A stretch of DNA of 64,000 nucleotides from Halorussus limi (GTDB lineage Archaea; Halobacteriota; Halobacteria; Halobacteriales; Haladaptataceae), in contig NZ_CP096661.1 in assembly GCF_023238205.1 (NCBI RefSeq), positions 186,001-250,000 on the forward strand, written 5' to 3'. Made by a program: the position numbers and the translations under genes. This document shows, in pieces, positions 1-8,431 of the stretch (position 1 is its first letter; every line of letters begins with the position of its first letter). The notes beneath the pieces were generated by a model that had not been told where the DNA came from, did no database searches, and saw nothing but the letters and a program-made list of their open reading frames with translations.

Positions 1-344
1 TCCTCGGAAATCGAGTCAAGTTCGGGGTTGTCCGTAATGCCGACTAGTTGTTTAGGATCGACGGCGCTCACGGTGACGCCGTCGTCGGTCTCATAGACGA
101 TGACATTGCACGGTAGGAGCGCACCGAGTTCGATTTCCTCTGCGAGACCTTCGAAAGCGAGTTGGGGGTTACAGGCACCGAGGATGCGATATTGACGGAA
201 CTCTTCGTCGAGTTTCTCTGCGAACGTCGCTTGCACGTCGATGTCACAGAGGACGCCGAAGCCTTCGTCTTCAAGCGCACTCATTGTCTTCTCGACGACT
301 GAGTCGAAGTCATCGTCAACCTTCTTCTGTATTGTATAGTCCAT
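1..344 (-). CDS. DUF302 family protein (3' end outside window)
   Basis: The reverse strand from the ATG at 342-344 reads without a stop to the window edge, giving 114 residues starting MDYTIQKKVDDDFDSVVEKT. The pattern of an amphipathic start, 'EDEGFGVLCDIDV', 'YRILGACNPQLA', 'LLPCNVIVYE' and 'VSAVDP' is typical of DUF302, a small cytosolic alpha/beta domain often found near redox or sulfur genes; its function is not established. Only the last residues should be missing, since family members are about 125-130 residues long. The Cys in LGACNP and in LPCNV are the usual family cysteines. No partner gene is visible in the window. Confidence 0.85.
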   Translation of the reverse strand, partial: MDYTIQKKVDDDFDSVVEKTMSALEDEGFGVLCDIDVQATFAEKLDEEFRQYRILGACNPQLAFEGLAEEIELGALLPCNVIVYETDDGVTVSAVDPKQLVGITDNPELDSISE

Positions 345-902
345 ATTGTACAAGAACGCTCCCGGAAGTAATTACTGTTGTGGGAGATACGCTATCACGA
401 TAGGAGACAACTGCCTCCTTCGATGATAGCGTTTGGACGCTAACTGGTGAAAACTTCCGTTAAATGGATCTGACTTCCAGTAGTAAATTACTCCTGTCGA
501 TACGCTGGTCGCTCATTTAGACCGTAGTACGTCTCCTCTGTGGAAACACACTGTGAGTGACATTGGAACCGTAAGCGGGACTACTGTTTATGGGCTCAGA
601 ATTTATTGCCGGTGGTGGGCAATGGTCGTGAGTTAGGGTGACTCGAACAGGCAAAGGACGCCGTACTAGTCCGCCCGCATTGGTAACAGATAGTGAAATC
701 CTCGAGGGGTACGTTGTGTTCAGAACTATGGGGCAATGGTAATCTAGTGGGGACACCGGTGGTTGGTATTGTATATATTCTGGTTCTATTGTAGGGATTG
801 ACAGTCTTCGCGCGGTTCCCGATCGTTAAGAGAATCCCGGAGCAAAACCACCAAGTCAGTTACAGGCACTCGACTGAATAAAAACCGTATTACCAACGAC
901 TG
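345..902. other. gene-free A+T-rich gap
   Basis: This 558-base gap separates the DUF302 gene from the channel gene. It is clearly richer in A+T than the flanking genes and has no intact ORF with haloarchaeal codon use. The DUF302 promoter must lie just right of 344. The only protein-like signal is a frameshifted zinc-ribbon remnant on the minus strand (596-756), listed separately. Confidence 0.6.
596..756 (-). pseudogene. possible frameshifted small zinc-ribbon protein
   Basis: From a GTG at 756 the minus strand reads MSPLDYHCP and then loses sense. Moving one frame at the CCCC run (about 733-736) gives HSSEHNVPLEDFTICYQCGR and ends at a TGA (596-598). The joined product would be a small protein with Cys-Pro and CYQCG knuckles, like the many short haloarchaeal zinc-ribbon proteins. 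One missing C in the run would explain the break. This is a reconstruction; the stretch may be non-coding. Confidence 0.25.
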
Positions 903-1994
903 TTACTGTTGTTGCTCTGATGGCCACTGCCATTCTTGTTCTTCGACCACACCGAACAGTTGGCGGCGTTGGTCTGCTCGGTTCGATAGTTTCTCGTCAA
1001 ACTCCTCGTCGGAAACGGTCGAGATTCCTGCGTCTCGAAGCCGGTCGAGGTCCACCGAAGGTGGGGTCCGATCGGCGGGCGGACTCATGGCCGTCCGGAT
1101 ATAGTCCTGTACACCCGACTGTGCAGTCTCAAGAATTAGTTCGTTCGGGCGGTGGTCGGCGTCGATGCCGTCGCGGAGGATCGTCACTGCGTCGTCGAAG
1201 ACGGCAACAGCCACAGGTGCCGCGTGTTGTCGCCGCTCACTCCGGTAATAGTGCAGGACTGGGTACGCCTTGTGCTGGGCTGCGAGAGTACTCAGACTCG
1301 ACGCAAACGACTCGACCGGGAGGTCGTGTTGCTGGAGATCGTCACCATCCCACCCTGTCTGAACGAACGATTCGGCGGTTTCGCCCACCCCCATGACGCT
1401 ACTTGCAAACGATTGCTTGTTGACGACGCCCCGCAAGACAGAGGTGACGTACGACACGCCCAGTGTAATGAGGACCATCCCGCTGGCGTTCGTGAGTGCG
1501 GTGACTGTCTGCCAGAGTGGGCTCGCTGGACTGAAGTCACCGTTTCCCATCGTGAACATGGTGTATGCGACGAAATACCCCCGTCCGACCCAACTGACGG
1601 GTTCTGGTCCGCGTGTATAGTTGAGCGCGTTGGCATCACTCGCGAAGAGCAACGTCCACCCCGCCCAGATTAGTAAAACCCACATTGCGAGTGTGAGCGA
1701 GATTACGATCGGGCCAGCGAGACTGAGTACTCGGGAGTTCGAATCACCTAGTGGTTTGAGTCCACGCCATGTTCCCTTCATTAGTGGCGAGGTAAGTGGT
1801 CCGGCACCGCCGTTCGTCCACAGTATCGTCCAAAGGAGGTCGATTATTCCGACTATGAGAAGACCGACGCCAACGAGCAGGTAGAGGAATTGGACATTCT
1901 CCGTTACTTCTAACGGAACGAATCCAAGATATACGTGGACTCTTTCGACCGACCCAAATGAAATACTGGTATTAACTAACACGTAGATGAACAA
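903..1994 (-). CDS. K+ channel-like pore protein with altered selectivity filter
   Basis: A 363-residue membrane protein. Hydrophobic segments lie at about residues 35-58 and 90-118, followed by a pore helix (140-148), a filter-like motif TMGNGD (148-153) and an inner helix (about 160-188). This matches the Ion_trans_2 two-helix pore module. The soluble C-terminal half (190-363) is acidic and probably cytosolic. The canonical potassium filter is T-x-G-Y/F-G-D; here Asn replaces the aromatic residue, so ion selectivity cannot be assumed. The start is uncertain: the first in-frame start is TTG at 1994 and no good ATG precedes the first membrane helix. No clear operon partner is present. Confidence 0.8.
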   Translation of the reverse strand: MFIYVLVNTSISFGSVERVHVYLGFVPLEVTENVQFLYLLVGVGLLIVGIIDLLWTILWTNGGAGPLTSPLMKGTWRGLKPLGDSNSRVLSLAGPIVISLTLAMWVLLIWAGWTLLFASDANALNYTRGPEPVSWVGRGYFVAYTMFTMGNGDFSPASPLWQTVTALTNASGMVLITLGVSYVTSVLRGVVNKQSFASSVMGVGETAESFVQTGWDGDDLQQHDLPVESFASSLSTLAAQHKAYPVLHYYRSERRQHAAPVAVAVFDDAVTILRDGIDADHRPNELILETAQSGVQDYIRTAMSPPADRTPPSVDLDRLRDAGISTVSDEEFDEKLSNRADQRRQLFGVVEEQEWQWPSEQQQ

Positions 1995-2175
1995 CCACGG
2001 CGGTGATGGTGTTAAGAATACTCGCCCTGAGTTACGTCTCTTTGCTTACCTTGCTAATAATACTAGACATTATATGCCAGAGTGAAGACGCCGGGTCGGT
2101 GAACCTGACCAGTACATCCAAATGGACGACACCACGGTGATGTTCTTCGTCGATGCTAGCTGGCTTGAGAAGAAA
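1995..2175. other. intergenic gap, no gene seen
   Basis: Nothing recognisable is encoded here. The stretch is A+T-rich near 2030-2075 and probably holds the promoter of the channel gene on the minus strand. Confidence 0.5.
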
Positions 2176-2394
2176 TCAAGAGTCAGTTAGTGCCGAGAAT
2201 GCCTCAGAGACGTCGTCTCGGCGGATATAAAGTACGACAATCCCAAGGACGAGCAGGCCGACGCCCTACCAGACCGAATCACCGGGGATGAGCCAGCGAA
2301 TGATACTCACGATGCCAGAGATACGAGAGACCAGCCGATTGTGGTCTGATACGTCATAGCGTTCGTTTGCGTCTCCGTTAGTTATGCATGACAC
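2176..2394 (-). pseudogene. small membrane protein interrupted by an amber codon
   Basis: On the minus strand, a GTG at 2392-2394 opens a frame reading ...NRLVSRISGIVSIIRW, then LIPGDSVW, a TAG (2266-2268), GVGLLVLGIVVLYI and RRDDVSEAFSALTDS before TGA (2176-2178). Both sides of the TAG look like one small two-helix membrane protein, with hydrophobic segments on each side and a charged tail, so a single nonsense mutation probably inactivated it. Haloarchaea are not known to decode UAG as pyrrolysine, so read-through is unlikely. The family is not recognised. Confidence 0.5.
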
Positions 2395-2597
2395 CCCTCT
2401 CCAGCGGTGTTACTCTTTTCGTTCGGCGCACTTGGAGGGTTGCCGTAAGAACCCCAAATTAGCAATAACGCTCCGCTTTTTCATCATCGGCAAACCGGCG
2501 ACTATGAACACCAAGCTATTGAGGGCGAATGCCCGGAAAACACCGCTTATGGCGTGGCTTGCTGTTCTTCTTCGAAGTATGAGGTGAATCCACGTTA

Positions 2598-3128
2598 TCA
2601 GATGAGGGACACGAGGTACTTATGGAGGTCTGTTACTTTGTGTGCGACCCGTCGCTGGCGACGCGATTTGGCATCGACCTCTATGCCGTGACTCTCGAGC
2701 CACCGCCGAGTTTCACTACTACCGGCTTTCCGCTCGATGCCGACCTGCCGGAGGTGTTTAATCGGGTGTCGTAGCCAGTTGTACTCCTCGTGGGCGAACA
2801 CGTCGATATACTCCGGCGAGTGGGCGATGAGGATGACGTGAATCTGTCTGTCGGCCAGCAAGGACTGTCGATACGTCCAGCTACCGTTTGGCTCCGCCCC
2901 AACCGGCGGCTGGTGATACCACGCTAGCGGGTCCCACTCGAACCCGTGTTCCTCAAGTGTCGCTGTGAACTCATCCAGCGACTGGTGGATGGTGCCGACG
3001 TATTCGGTATCGCGAAGGCGGTACTCGGGCTGTCCGAGGGTTCGCGCAATTCTGGTGATAGAGGGACCGAGCCGCTGCCTCACGCGGTAGGGGACTTCTG
3101 GTTGGAGATTCTTGACGATGGTCCGCAT
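2598..3128 (-). CDS. haloarchaeal conserved hypothetical protein
   Basis: A 176-residue protein starting at the ATG 3126-3128 (MRTIVKNLQPEVPYRV). A longer frame upstream is rejected because its first 60 residues have non-haloarchaeal composition. The body is soluble, with 'TEYVGTIHQSLDEFTATLEEHGFEWDPLAWYHQPP' in the middle and a basic C-terminal region rich in Arg and Lys (about 125-176) that could bind nucleic acid. I do not recognise a domain. It faces away from the aldo/keto reductase gene, so the two share the 3129-3246 spacer as a divergent promoter region. Confidence 0.65.
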   Translation of the reverse strand: MRTIVKNLQPEVPYRVRQRLGPSITRIARTLGQPEYRLRDTEYVGTIHQSLDEFTATLEEHGFEWDPLAWYHQPPVGAEPNGSWTYRQSLLADRQIHVILIAHSPEYIDVFAHEEYNWLRHPIKHLRQVGIERKAGSSETRRWLESHGIEVDAKSRRQRRVAHKVTDLHKYLVSLI

Positions 3129-3246
3129 TCGGTGTCCGTTAGGTTTCCAGCGACTCGAACGTGTTGCCGACCCGGCGAAACACAAGTGAAGTAAGCGACA
3201 CCACTCACGGCGGCTGCTGCACCGAGGAAGAATACCCACCCTGACT

Positions 3247-4545
3247 TTGGAACATAGCCAAAACGAACCAGTCACCTCCACGAGTCTACCGACCTGCCAG
3301 AACCCCAAAGTACGTAGTCGCCAAATAGCTCCTGTGCCTCGTGGATGGACTGATACCCGAAAGCAGTACGTACGGATTCAGGGTAGCCGTGACAATCTTC
3401 TGCGGAAGACCATCCCGTTCGCTCTCGCGTTTCTTGGTGGCTTTCTGCTAGCCAAACAGCGCCAAAGCAGTAAGAACGCTGAGGAGGCGGAGTCCGAACC
3501 GGGAGACCTGACCGACGCCCTGACCCAAATACGCCAGCGAATGGCACCCAGCGGAATCGAGAATACAGCGGATGAAGGGATGACCGACCAGCTCAGTTCC
3601 GTGATGAACATCGCGGAACAGGTCGAAGGCCAAGTGAAGAACGTCGGCGAAGAGCGGAACCCCGACGGCACCGGAGCCGACATTGTACCGACGACCGGCA
3701 TTGACGGAGATGTCGCTAACTACTCACCATCCTCGACTCACGGTATGCCGATGCTCGGTGTCGGCACCTTCGATCATGCGGACTACGATACGTGCTACGA
3801 GAACGTCCAACAGGCCCTTGACGTCGGGTACAGGCATATCGACACTACCGAGCAGGTTGAGGCGTACTACAACGAGGAGGCGGTGGGCGATGCTGTCGCC
3901 GCGTCGAGTGTAGATAGGGAAAGTCTGTTTGTGGCCACCAAGGTTCCACCAGCAGACCTCGACCAGTCTGGCGTCCGACGCAGCGCCGAAGAAAGCCTCG
4001 ACCGCCTCGGTATGGAGTACGTGGACCTCCTGTACGTCCACTGGCCTACTGGCAAGTACGACCCGGTTGAGACGTTCGATGCGTTCGCAGCACTCAGAGA
4101 GGAAGGCCTCATCGAGGAAATCGGTGTGAGCAACTTTACGGTCGACTTGCTCAAGGAGGCCATCGACGTCGCCGACGCGCCGATTTTCGCGAATCAAGTC
4201 GAGATGCACCCGCTGCTCCCGCAGGAGGACCTCCGGGAGTTCTGCTCCCGGGACGACGTGGACGTGGAACTCGTGGTCTACTCGCCCATCGCTCGCGGCG
4301 ATGTCGAACACGTGACGGAGTTACAGGAGGTCGCGAGGAAACACGGCGCGACGCCCGAACAGGTCAGCCTTGCGTGGCTTCGGGAGAAGAACGTGACCGC
4401 TATCCCCAGAGCGACGACCGAAGACCACCTTCGAGAGAACTGGCTGAGCCTCGCCCTCGAACTCGACGACGAGGACATGGCAAAACTCGATGCCATCAAG
4501 GAGCGCGAACGTGTGGTCAACCGCGATGATGCGCCGTGGAATTGA
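3247..4545 (+). CDS. aldo/keto reductase with unusual N-terminal membrane extension
   Basis: The C-terminal part (about residue 163 to 432) is an aldo/keto reductase TIM barrel. The catalytic tetrad is visible: Asp in HIDTTE, Tyr in the AYYNEE segment, Lys in VATKVPP and His in LYVHWP. The late motifs GVSNF and AIPRATTEDHL bind NAD(P)H. Such enzymes reduce aldehydes or ketones in the cytosol. The first 160 residues are foreign to the family: one hydrophobic segment (about 55-70, PFALAFLGGFLLA) followed by an acidic linker. Either two genes have fused, or an older gene fragment happens to stay in frame with a shorter reductase. The internal Met at about residue 166 could be an alternative start but would trim the barrel edge. 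Confidence 0.75.
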   Translation: MEHSQNEPVTSTSLPTCQNPKVRSRQIAPVPRGWTDTRKQYVRIQGSRDNLLRKTIPFALAFLGGFLLAKQRQSSKNAEEAESEPGDLTDALTQIRQRMAPSGIENTADEGMTDQLSSVMNIAEQVEGQVKNVGEERNPDGTGADIVPTTGIDGDVANYSPSSTHGMPMLGVGTFDHADYDTCYENVQQALDVGYRHIDTTEQVEAYYNEEAVGDAVAASSVDRESLFVATKVPPADLDQSGVRRSAEESLDRLGMEYVDLLYVHWPTGKYDPVETFDAFAALREEGLIEEIGVSNFTVDLLKEAIDVADAPIFANQVEMHPLLPQEDLREFCSRDDVDVELVVYSPIARGDVEHVTELQEVARKHGATPEQVSLAWLREKNVTAIPRATTEDHLRENWLSLALELDDEDMAKLDAIKERERVVNRDDAPWN

Positions 4546-4566
4546 TGCGGTTCTCCACCGGTTAGA

Positions 4567-5161
4567 TTAATTCCGCCTTGACGCAATCGACTCAACGGAT
4601 TTGCCAATCGCAGTGGCGGTCGTAATCGGGATACTCCGCCTTCCGTTCACAATATTGTACACTTGCCTGCTGCGAATCGCGACGGCGTCGCTGTACACAT
4701 CGATCAGGACGTTCATTCCCCCGATGCACTGTTAGTGGTGTATTTCGAACAGCACGTCGTCGCCAAGATGGTCGAGTGCGAGATGTGGCACGGGCGTACA
4801 GACCGGGGGACGCTCCCAATACGAGAAGAGGACGAGCGTGTCGTCAGTATGTTCGAAGATTTGGGTCGTGGAAGTTGCGCCGCAGTCCTCGGTCACAGAC
4901 AGTCCGCATAGTAATCAGCCGTGAGAAAGGCATCCTCAATGTCAGTAAGGGTGTCGGCCGGGCCGGTGGCACGGTCGACGCGCCACAGACTCTCCCCGGT
5001 CGGGTGGAGTGAGAGTGTGCGAATTCGAGTCGGGGTGGTCGGCGAGCGTGTCCGCCACCGTGTTGCACCGGGATCGTAGTCGAGTGTGAAGACGAGTTCG
5101 CGCTTACGGGTTGGTTGGCTGTGTGTTGTACGCGCGAACGGTCGACGGCGATTTCAATCAT
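4567..5161 (-). pseudogene. decayed bacterio-opsin-activator-like regulator
   Basis: Translating the minus strand in shifting frames recovers a coherent haloarchaeal regulator N-terminus: MIEIAVDRS (start 5161), ELVFTLDYDPG, LSLHPTGESLWRVDR, DTLTDIEDAFLTADYYADCL, then after a one-base shift VTEDCGATSTTQIFEH and LVLFSYWERPPVCTPVPHLAL, a stop near 4728, and a tail ending at TAA 4567-4569. These blocks resemble the sensing half of Bat/HTH-10 family regulators. At least two frameshifts and one stop are present and no HTH-10 helix-turn-helix is recognisable. I am fairly sure the gene is dead and less sure of the exact family. Confidence 0.45.
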
Positions 5162-5585
5162 AGCGTCAGCTTCGTCCTCGGTCGACCATCACCTGTGTTC
5201 ACCGCCTTCAGTACGCTCGATCTGTGTTACTAACGATTACTTGTAAGAGCGTCAACTTAGAGACGGTATGCGATATGGAATAAAGACAGGAGATTCCGGG
5301 GAGATAAGCAGGTATCTCAGTAGTGTTAACGGAGAACCCGGAAAATTGTTAATTATGCCCTCGGCCAGGGTGTTTCCTCATACAAGTCGACCAGAATTAC
5401 TAGACCGTGTTAGTCGAACAATATTTGTACGAGGATATATTCCTACGATTCGATTGCGCTCAACTTAAGGACAATCGATGTCTACCCGATTAAGGCTAGT
5501 ACCATGTGCTGTGGTGACTTAACCAAGTCAGGATTGTAGCGGAGAATCAAAATCATCATGGCCTCTCAGTATCTTGGGGACAGCA
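5162..5585. other. A+T-rich gap upstream of histidine kinase
   Basis: This stretch has no convincing gene. A 66-codon frame at 5268-5468 lacks haloarchaeal composition. It presumably contains the promoter of the kinase gene at 5586. Confidence 0.5.
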
Positions 5586-7037
5586 ATGGGGTACTTGGCA
5601 CGGGGTATTGAACAGGTCGGCGGACGGCGCGTTATCCTCGCCCTTGGAGGATTCTACATCGTCATTGCCGCCAGCTTTCCAGTCACGCCAGCCGTCGGCG
5701 ACAGAACAGTCAATGACGTGGTGATGATTTCGTTACTCGTCGGCGCAAGTGGTCTCGCACTCTCCTACGGTGGCTATCGGCTCTCACAGAAGGACATCCG
5801 TCCTGACCTCTATCACGTTGTCGCCGGGTGGTGTGTCCGTGCTATCGAAGTCATGGTCGGTATCCTCCTATTCATCTCGGTCATCACCGAGCTAAACGAC
5901 CCCCTTGCGAACTTCCTCATCCTCCCTGCACTTGCCAGCGTGGCCGGCCTCGGGATGGGGTATCACGATGGACAGGCCCAAACCCGAGCCGTGGACGCTG
6001 AAGAGTACAGCCAAGAACTCGAACGCTATGAAACCATCGTCGAAACCGTCAACGACGGCATCTTCGTTACCAACGAAGACAACCACTTCATACTGGTCAA
6101 CGACGCCTACACCGAACTTGTGGGGTACGACCGCGAGGAACTCATCGGCTCGCACGCCTCGCTCGTCTTGACCGACGAAGAGAACGCAGCGACACTCCGC
6201 GAGGAGGTAGAGCGCAACCTTACAAAAGAGACTACTGACTCGGAAATGTATGAGACGCGGCTGCAAACTGCGTCTGGCGAGATAATCGAGGTCGAATGGA
6301 CTGCTGCACCCCTTCCAGAGCCAGCGGATACCATCCCCGACGTGGTCGGTGTCGTGCGTGACGTGACCGAGCGCAACGAGCGCGAACGCCAACTCGAACG
6401 TCAGAACGAGCAACTCGACAATTTCGCGAGTCTCCTCGCACACGAACTCCGGAACCCCGTCAACATCGGCCAAATTTATAGTCAACAGCTCCCACATGAG
6501 GAAGAGCCACAAGCAGTAGAGTACGTCACAGAGGCGTTTGACCGCATCGAAGACATGATCGAGGTCCTGTTACTCGTGGCACGGGGTCGAGAAGCAGTCT
6601 CGGAGTGCTCGACCGTTCACCTTGCAAATGCGGTACGGCAGGCGTGGGACGAGGCGGACACGCCCGAGGCGACGCTGGACGTGGCGACCGACCTGACGAT
6701 AGACGTGGACGAGACGTACATCCGCCACCTGTTCCGGAATCTGTTCGAGAACGCCGTCGAGCATGGCGGGGCCAGTGTCACCGTCACGGTCGGCGACCTT
6801 CCGACTGGCTTCTACGTCGCCGACGACGGTCGCGGCATCGAACCGGACGAACAGGAGACTGTGTTCGAGACGGGATACACGTCCTCGAAGAGTGAGGGAG
6901 GGATGGGGTTAGGATTGACGTTTGTCCAAGAAATGGCGGACGTGTACGGGTGGGAGTGTTCGGTGACGGAAAGTGCCGCTGGAGGGGCACGATTTGAGTT
7001 CAGGAACGTCACTAAGACCCAGCGAGCAACTGAATAA
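5586..7037 (+). CDS. membrane-bound PAS sensor histidine kinase
   Basis: A 483-residue kinase from the ATG at 5586; a TTG four codons upstream is also in frame. Four hydrophobic segments occupy about residues 15-125. A PAS domain follows (about 145-265), then a HisKA helix with the phospho-acceptor His in LAHELRNP (about residue 286), and an HATPase_c domain with N-box NLFENAVEHGG (about 385-395), G1 DDGRGI (about 413) and G2 GGMGLGL (about 438). It would autophosphorylate and pass the phosphate to a receiver. No receiver-domain gene lies anywhere in the window, so it is an orphan kinase. Its kinase core is clearly paralogous to that of the next gene; both end in VTES-x(3)-GGARFEFRNV. Confidence 0.88.
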   Translation: MGYLARGIEQVGGRRVILALGGFYIVIAASFPVTPAVGDRTVNDVVMISLLVGASGLALSYGGYRLSQKDIRPDLYHVVAGWCVRAIEVMVGILLFISVITELNDPLANFLILPALASVAGLGMGYHDGQAQTRAVDAEEYSQELERYETIVETVNDGIFVTNEDNHFILVNDAYTELVGYDREELIGSHASLVLTDEENAATLREEVERNLTKETTDSEMYETRLQTASGEIIEVEWTAAPLPEPADTIPDVVGVVRDVTERNERERQLERQNEQLDNFASLLAHELRNPVNIGQIYSQQLPHEEEPQAVEYVTEAFDRIEDMIEVLLLVARGREAVSECSTVHLANAVRQAWDEADTPEATLDVATDLTIDVDETYIRHLFRNLFENAVEHGGASVTVTVGDLPTGFYVADDGRGIEPDEQETVFETGYTSSKSEGGMGLGLTFVQEMADVYGWECSVTESAAGGARFEFRNVTKTQRATE

Positions 7038-7161
7038 TTTGTATCACGAACTTACCACTGGTAGCTCGCCTATGCTAAATTCAGAGCGTGAATATCTCGT
7101 GTTGTTAGGTAGAGATACTCCGTCGTAGCTTATTTTTATCGGAAGCTACTAATCAAACTCG

Positions 7162-8271
7162 ATGGAGTCTGGTGACGAAAACCACCAGCGTACCCCCGAC
7201 GCTGACCGTGTCTCACTCCTCACAGATGTGTTAAACACGTCCGCTGTCGCGACGTTCATCCTTGACGAGACGTTCACTGTCGTCTGGGCGAACGAGGCTG
7301 TTGAGAAGTATTTCGACCTTGACCGCGATACTATCCTCGGCACAGACAAACGCGAACTCGTTACCGAGAAGATACAACACCGCTTCGCACACCCCGACCG
7401 ATTCGCCGAGCGAGTCTTGGCGACCTACGACACTAACTCCTACGTCGAGAACTTTGAGTGCCGTCTCTCTCATTCCAGTCTCACCGACAACCGCTGGCTC
7501 GAACACTGGAGCCAACCCATCAACTCCGGCCCCTACGAAGGTGGACGAATCGAACATTACACGGACATCACCGATCACAAGCAACGTGAACAGGATCTAG
7601 AGCGCCGTCGCCGCGAACTTGAACACCAGACCGAACGCTTGGAAAACTTCGCAAGCGTCCTCAGCCACGACCTTCGCACACCACTATATACCGCTCAAAC
7701 GTATACTGGCGTCCTCCGCGAGAATGGGAATGCCGATGATGAAGTTGTCGCCGAGATAGAGCAGGCACTTGACCGAGCAGACGCCCTTATCGACGATGTC
7801 CTCACCCTCGCTCGTGAGGACACCTCGGTCATAGATGCCACAACAGTTGACCTTGCAGCGGTCGCCGAGAAGGTATGGGAAACCGTCAGGACTCAAACGG
7901 CAACCCTCACCGTTGACGTGGAATGTATGGTGACTGCCGATGAGCGTCAGTTGATACGCTTGTTCGAGAACCTGTTCCAAAATGCAGTGGAACATGGGGG
8001 TGATCGTGTTCTTGTCCGCGTAAGCCAACCCAACGATGACGACGGTTTTTCTGTTGCCGATGATGGGCCGGGCATCCCTGCTGAAGAGCGTGACCGGGTG
8101 TTCGAGTGGACGTACTCGACGCTGGAAGACGGAACAGGATTCGGGTTAGCCATTGTCCGGCAAATTGCAGATTCCCACGGATGGAAAACTACTGTTACCG
8201 AGAGCAAAGACGGAGGAGCGCGATTCGAGTTCCGAAACGTCGATATGGTGGCAGAAAGTCCACCTCCATGA
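7162..8271 (+). CDS. soluble PAS sensor histidine kinase
   Basis: A 369-residue kinase without membrane segments. A PAS domain spans about residues 18-138, followed by a basic coiled linker (140-162). The phospho-acceptor His is about residue 169 in SHDLRTP. The ATP lid carries NLFQNAVEHGG (about 270-280), DDGPGI (300-305) and GTGFGLAI (324-331). The protein probably senses a cytosolic cue. It lies 124 bases after the membrane kinase in the same direction and shares its catalytic domain architecture, so the pair likely arose by duplication with swapped sensors. No response regulator is adjacent. Confidence 0.88.
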   Translation: MESGDENHQRTPDADRVSLLTDVLNTSAVATFILDETFTVVWANEAVEKYFDLDRDTILGTDKRELVTEKIQHRFAHPDRFAERVLATYDTNSYVENFECRLSHSSLTDNRWLEHWSQPINSGPYEGGRIEHYTDITDHKQREQDLERRRRELEHQTERLENFASVLSHDLRTPLYTAQTYTGVLRENGNADDEVVAEIEQALDRADALIDDVLTLAREDTSVIDATTVDLAAVAEKVWETVRTQTATLTVDVECMVTADERQLIRLFENLFQNAVEHGGDRVLVRVSQPNDDDGFSVADDGPGIPAEERDRVFEWTYSTLEDGTGFGLAIVRQIADSHGWKTTVTESKDGGARFEFRNVDMVAESPPP

Positions 8272-8431
8272 GATGGAACTTTTGATTAAACCCGAGATAC
8301 TACTGCAGAACTCCTAATCCACAGATTGACTGACCGGTAGGATAATTTGCACCACGAATTGCTTACGCCGTCTACTGTCAGATCTGAGGGATTTCACCAG
8401 CCAGAACTACGAATTAGGGAAACACGTGCGT

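Noticed and set aside
2266-2268. TAG read as pyrrolysine
   Set aside because: Pyrrolysine use is known in some methanogens and bacteria, not in haloarchaea; no Pyl genes are in the window.
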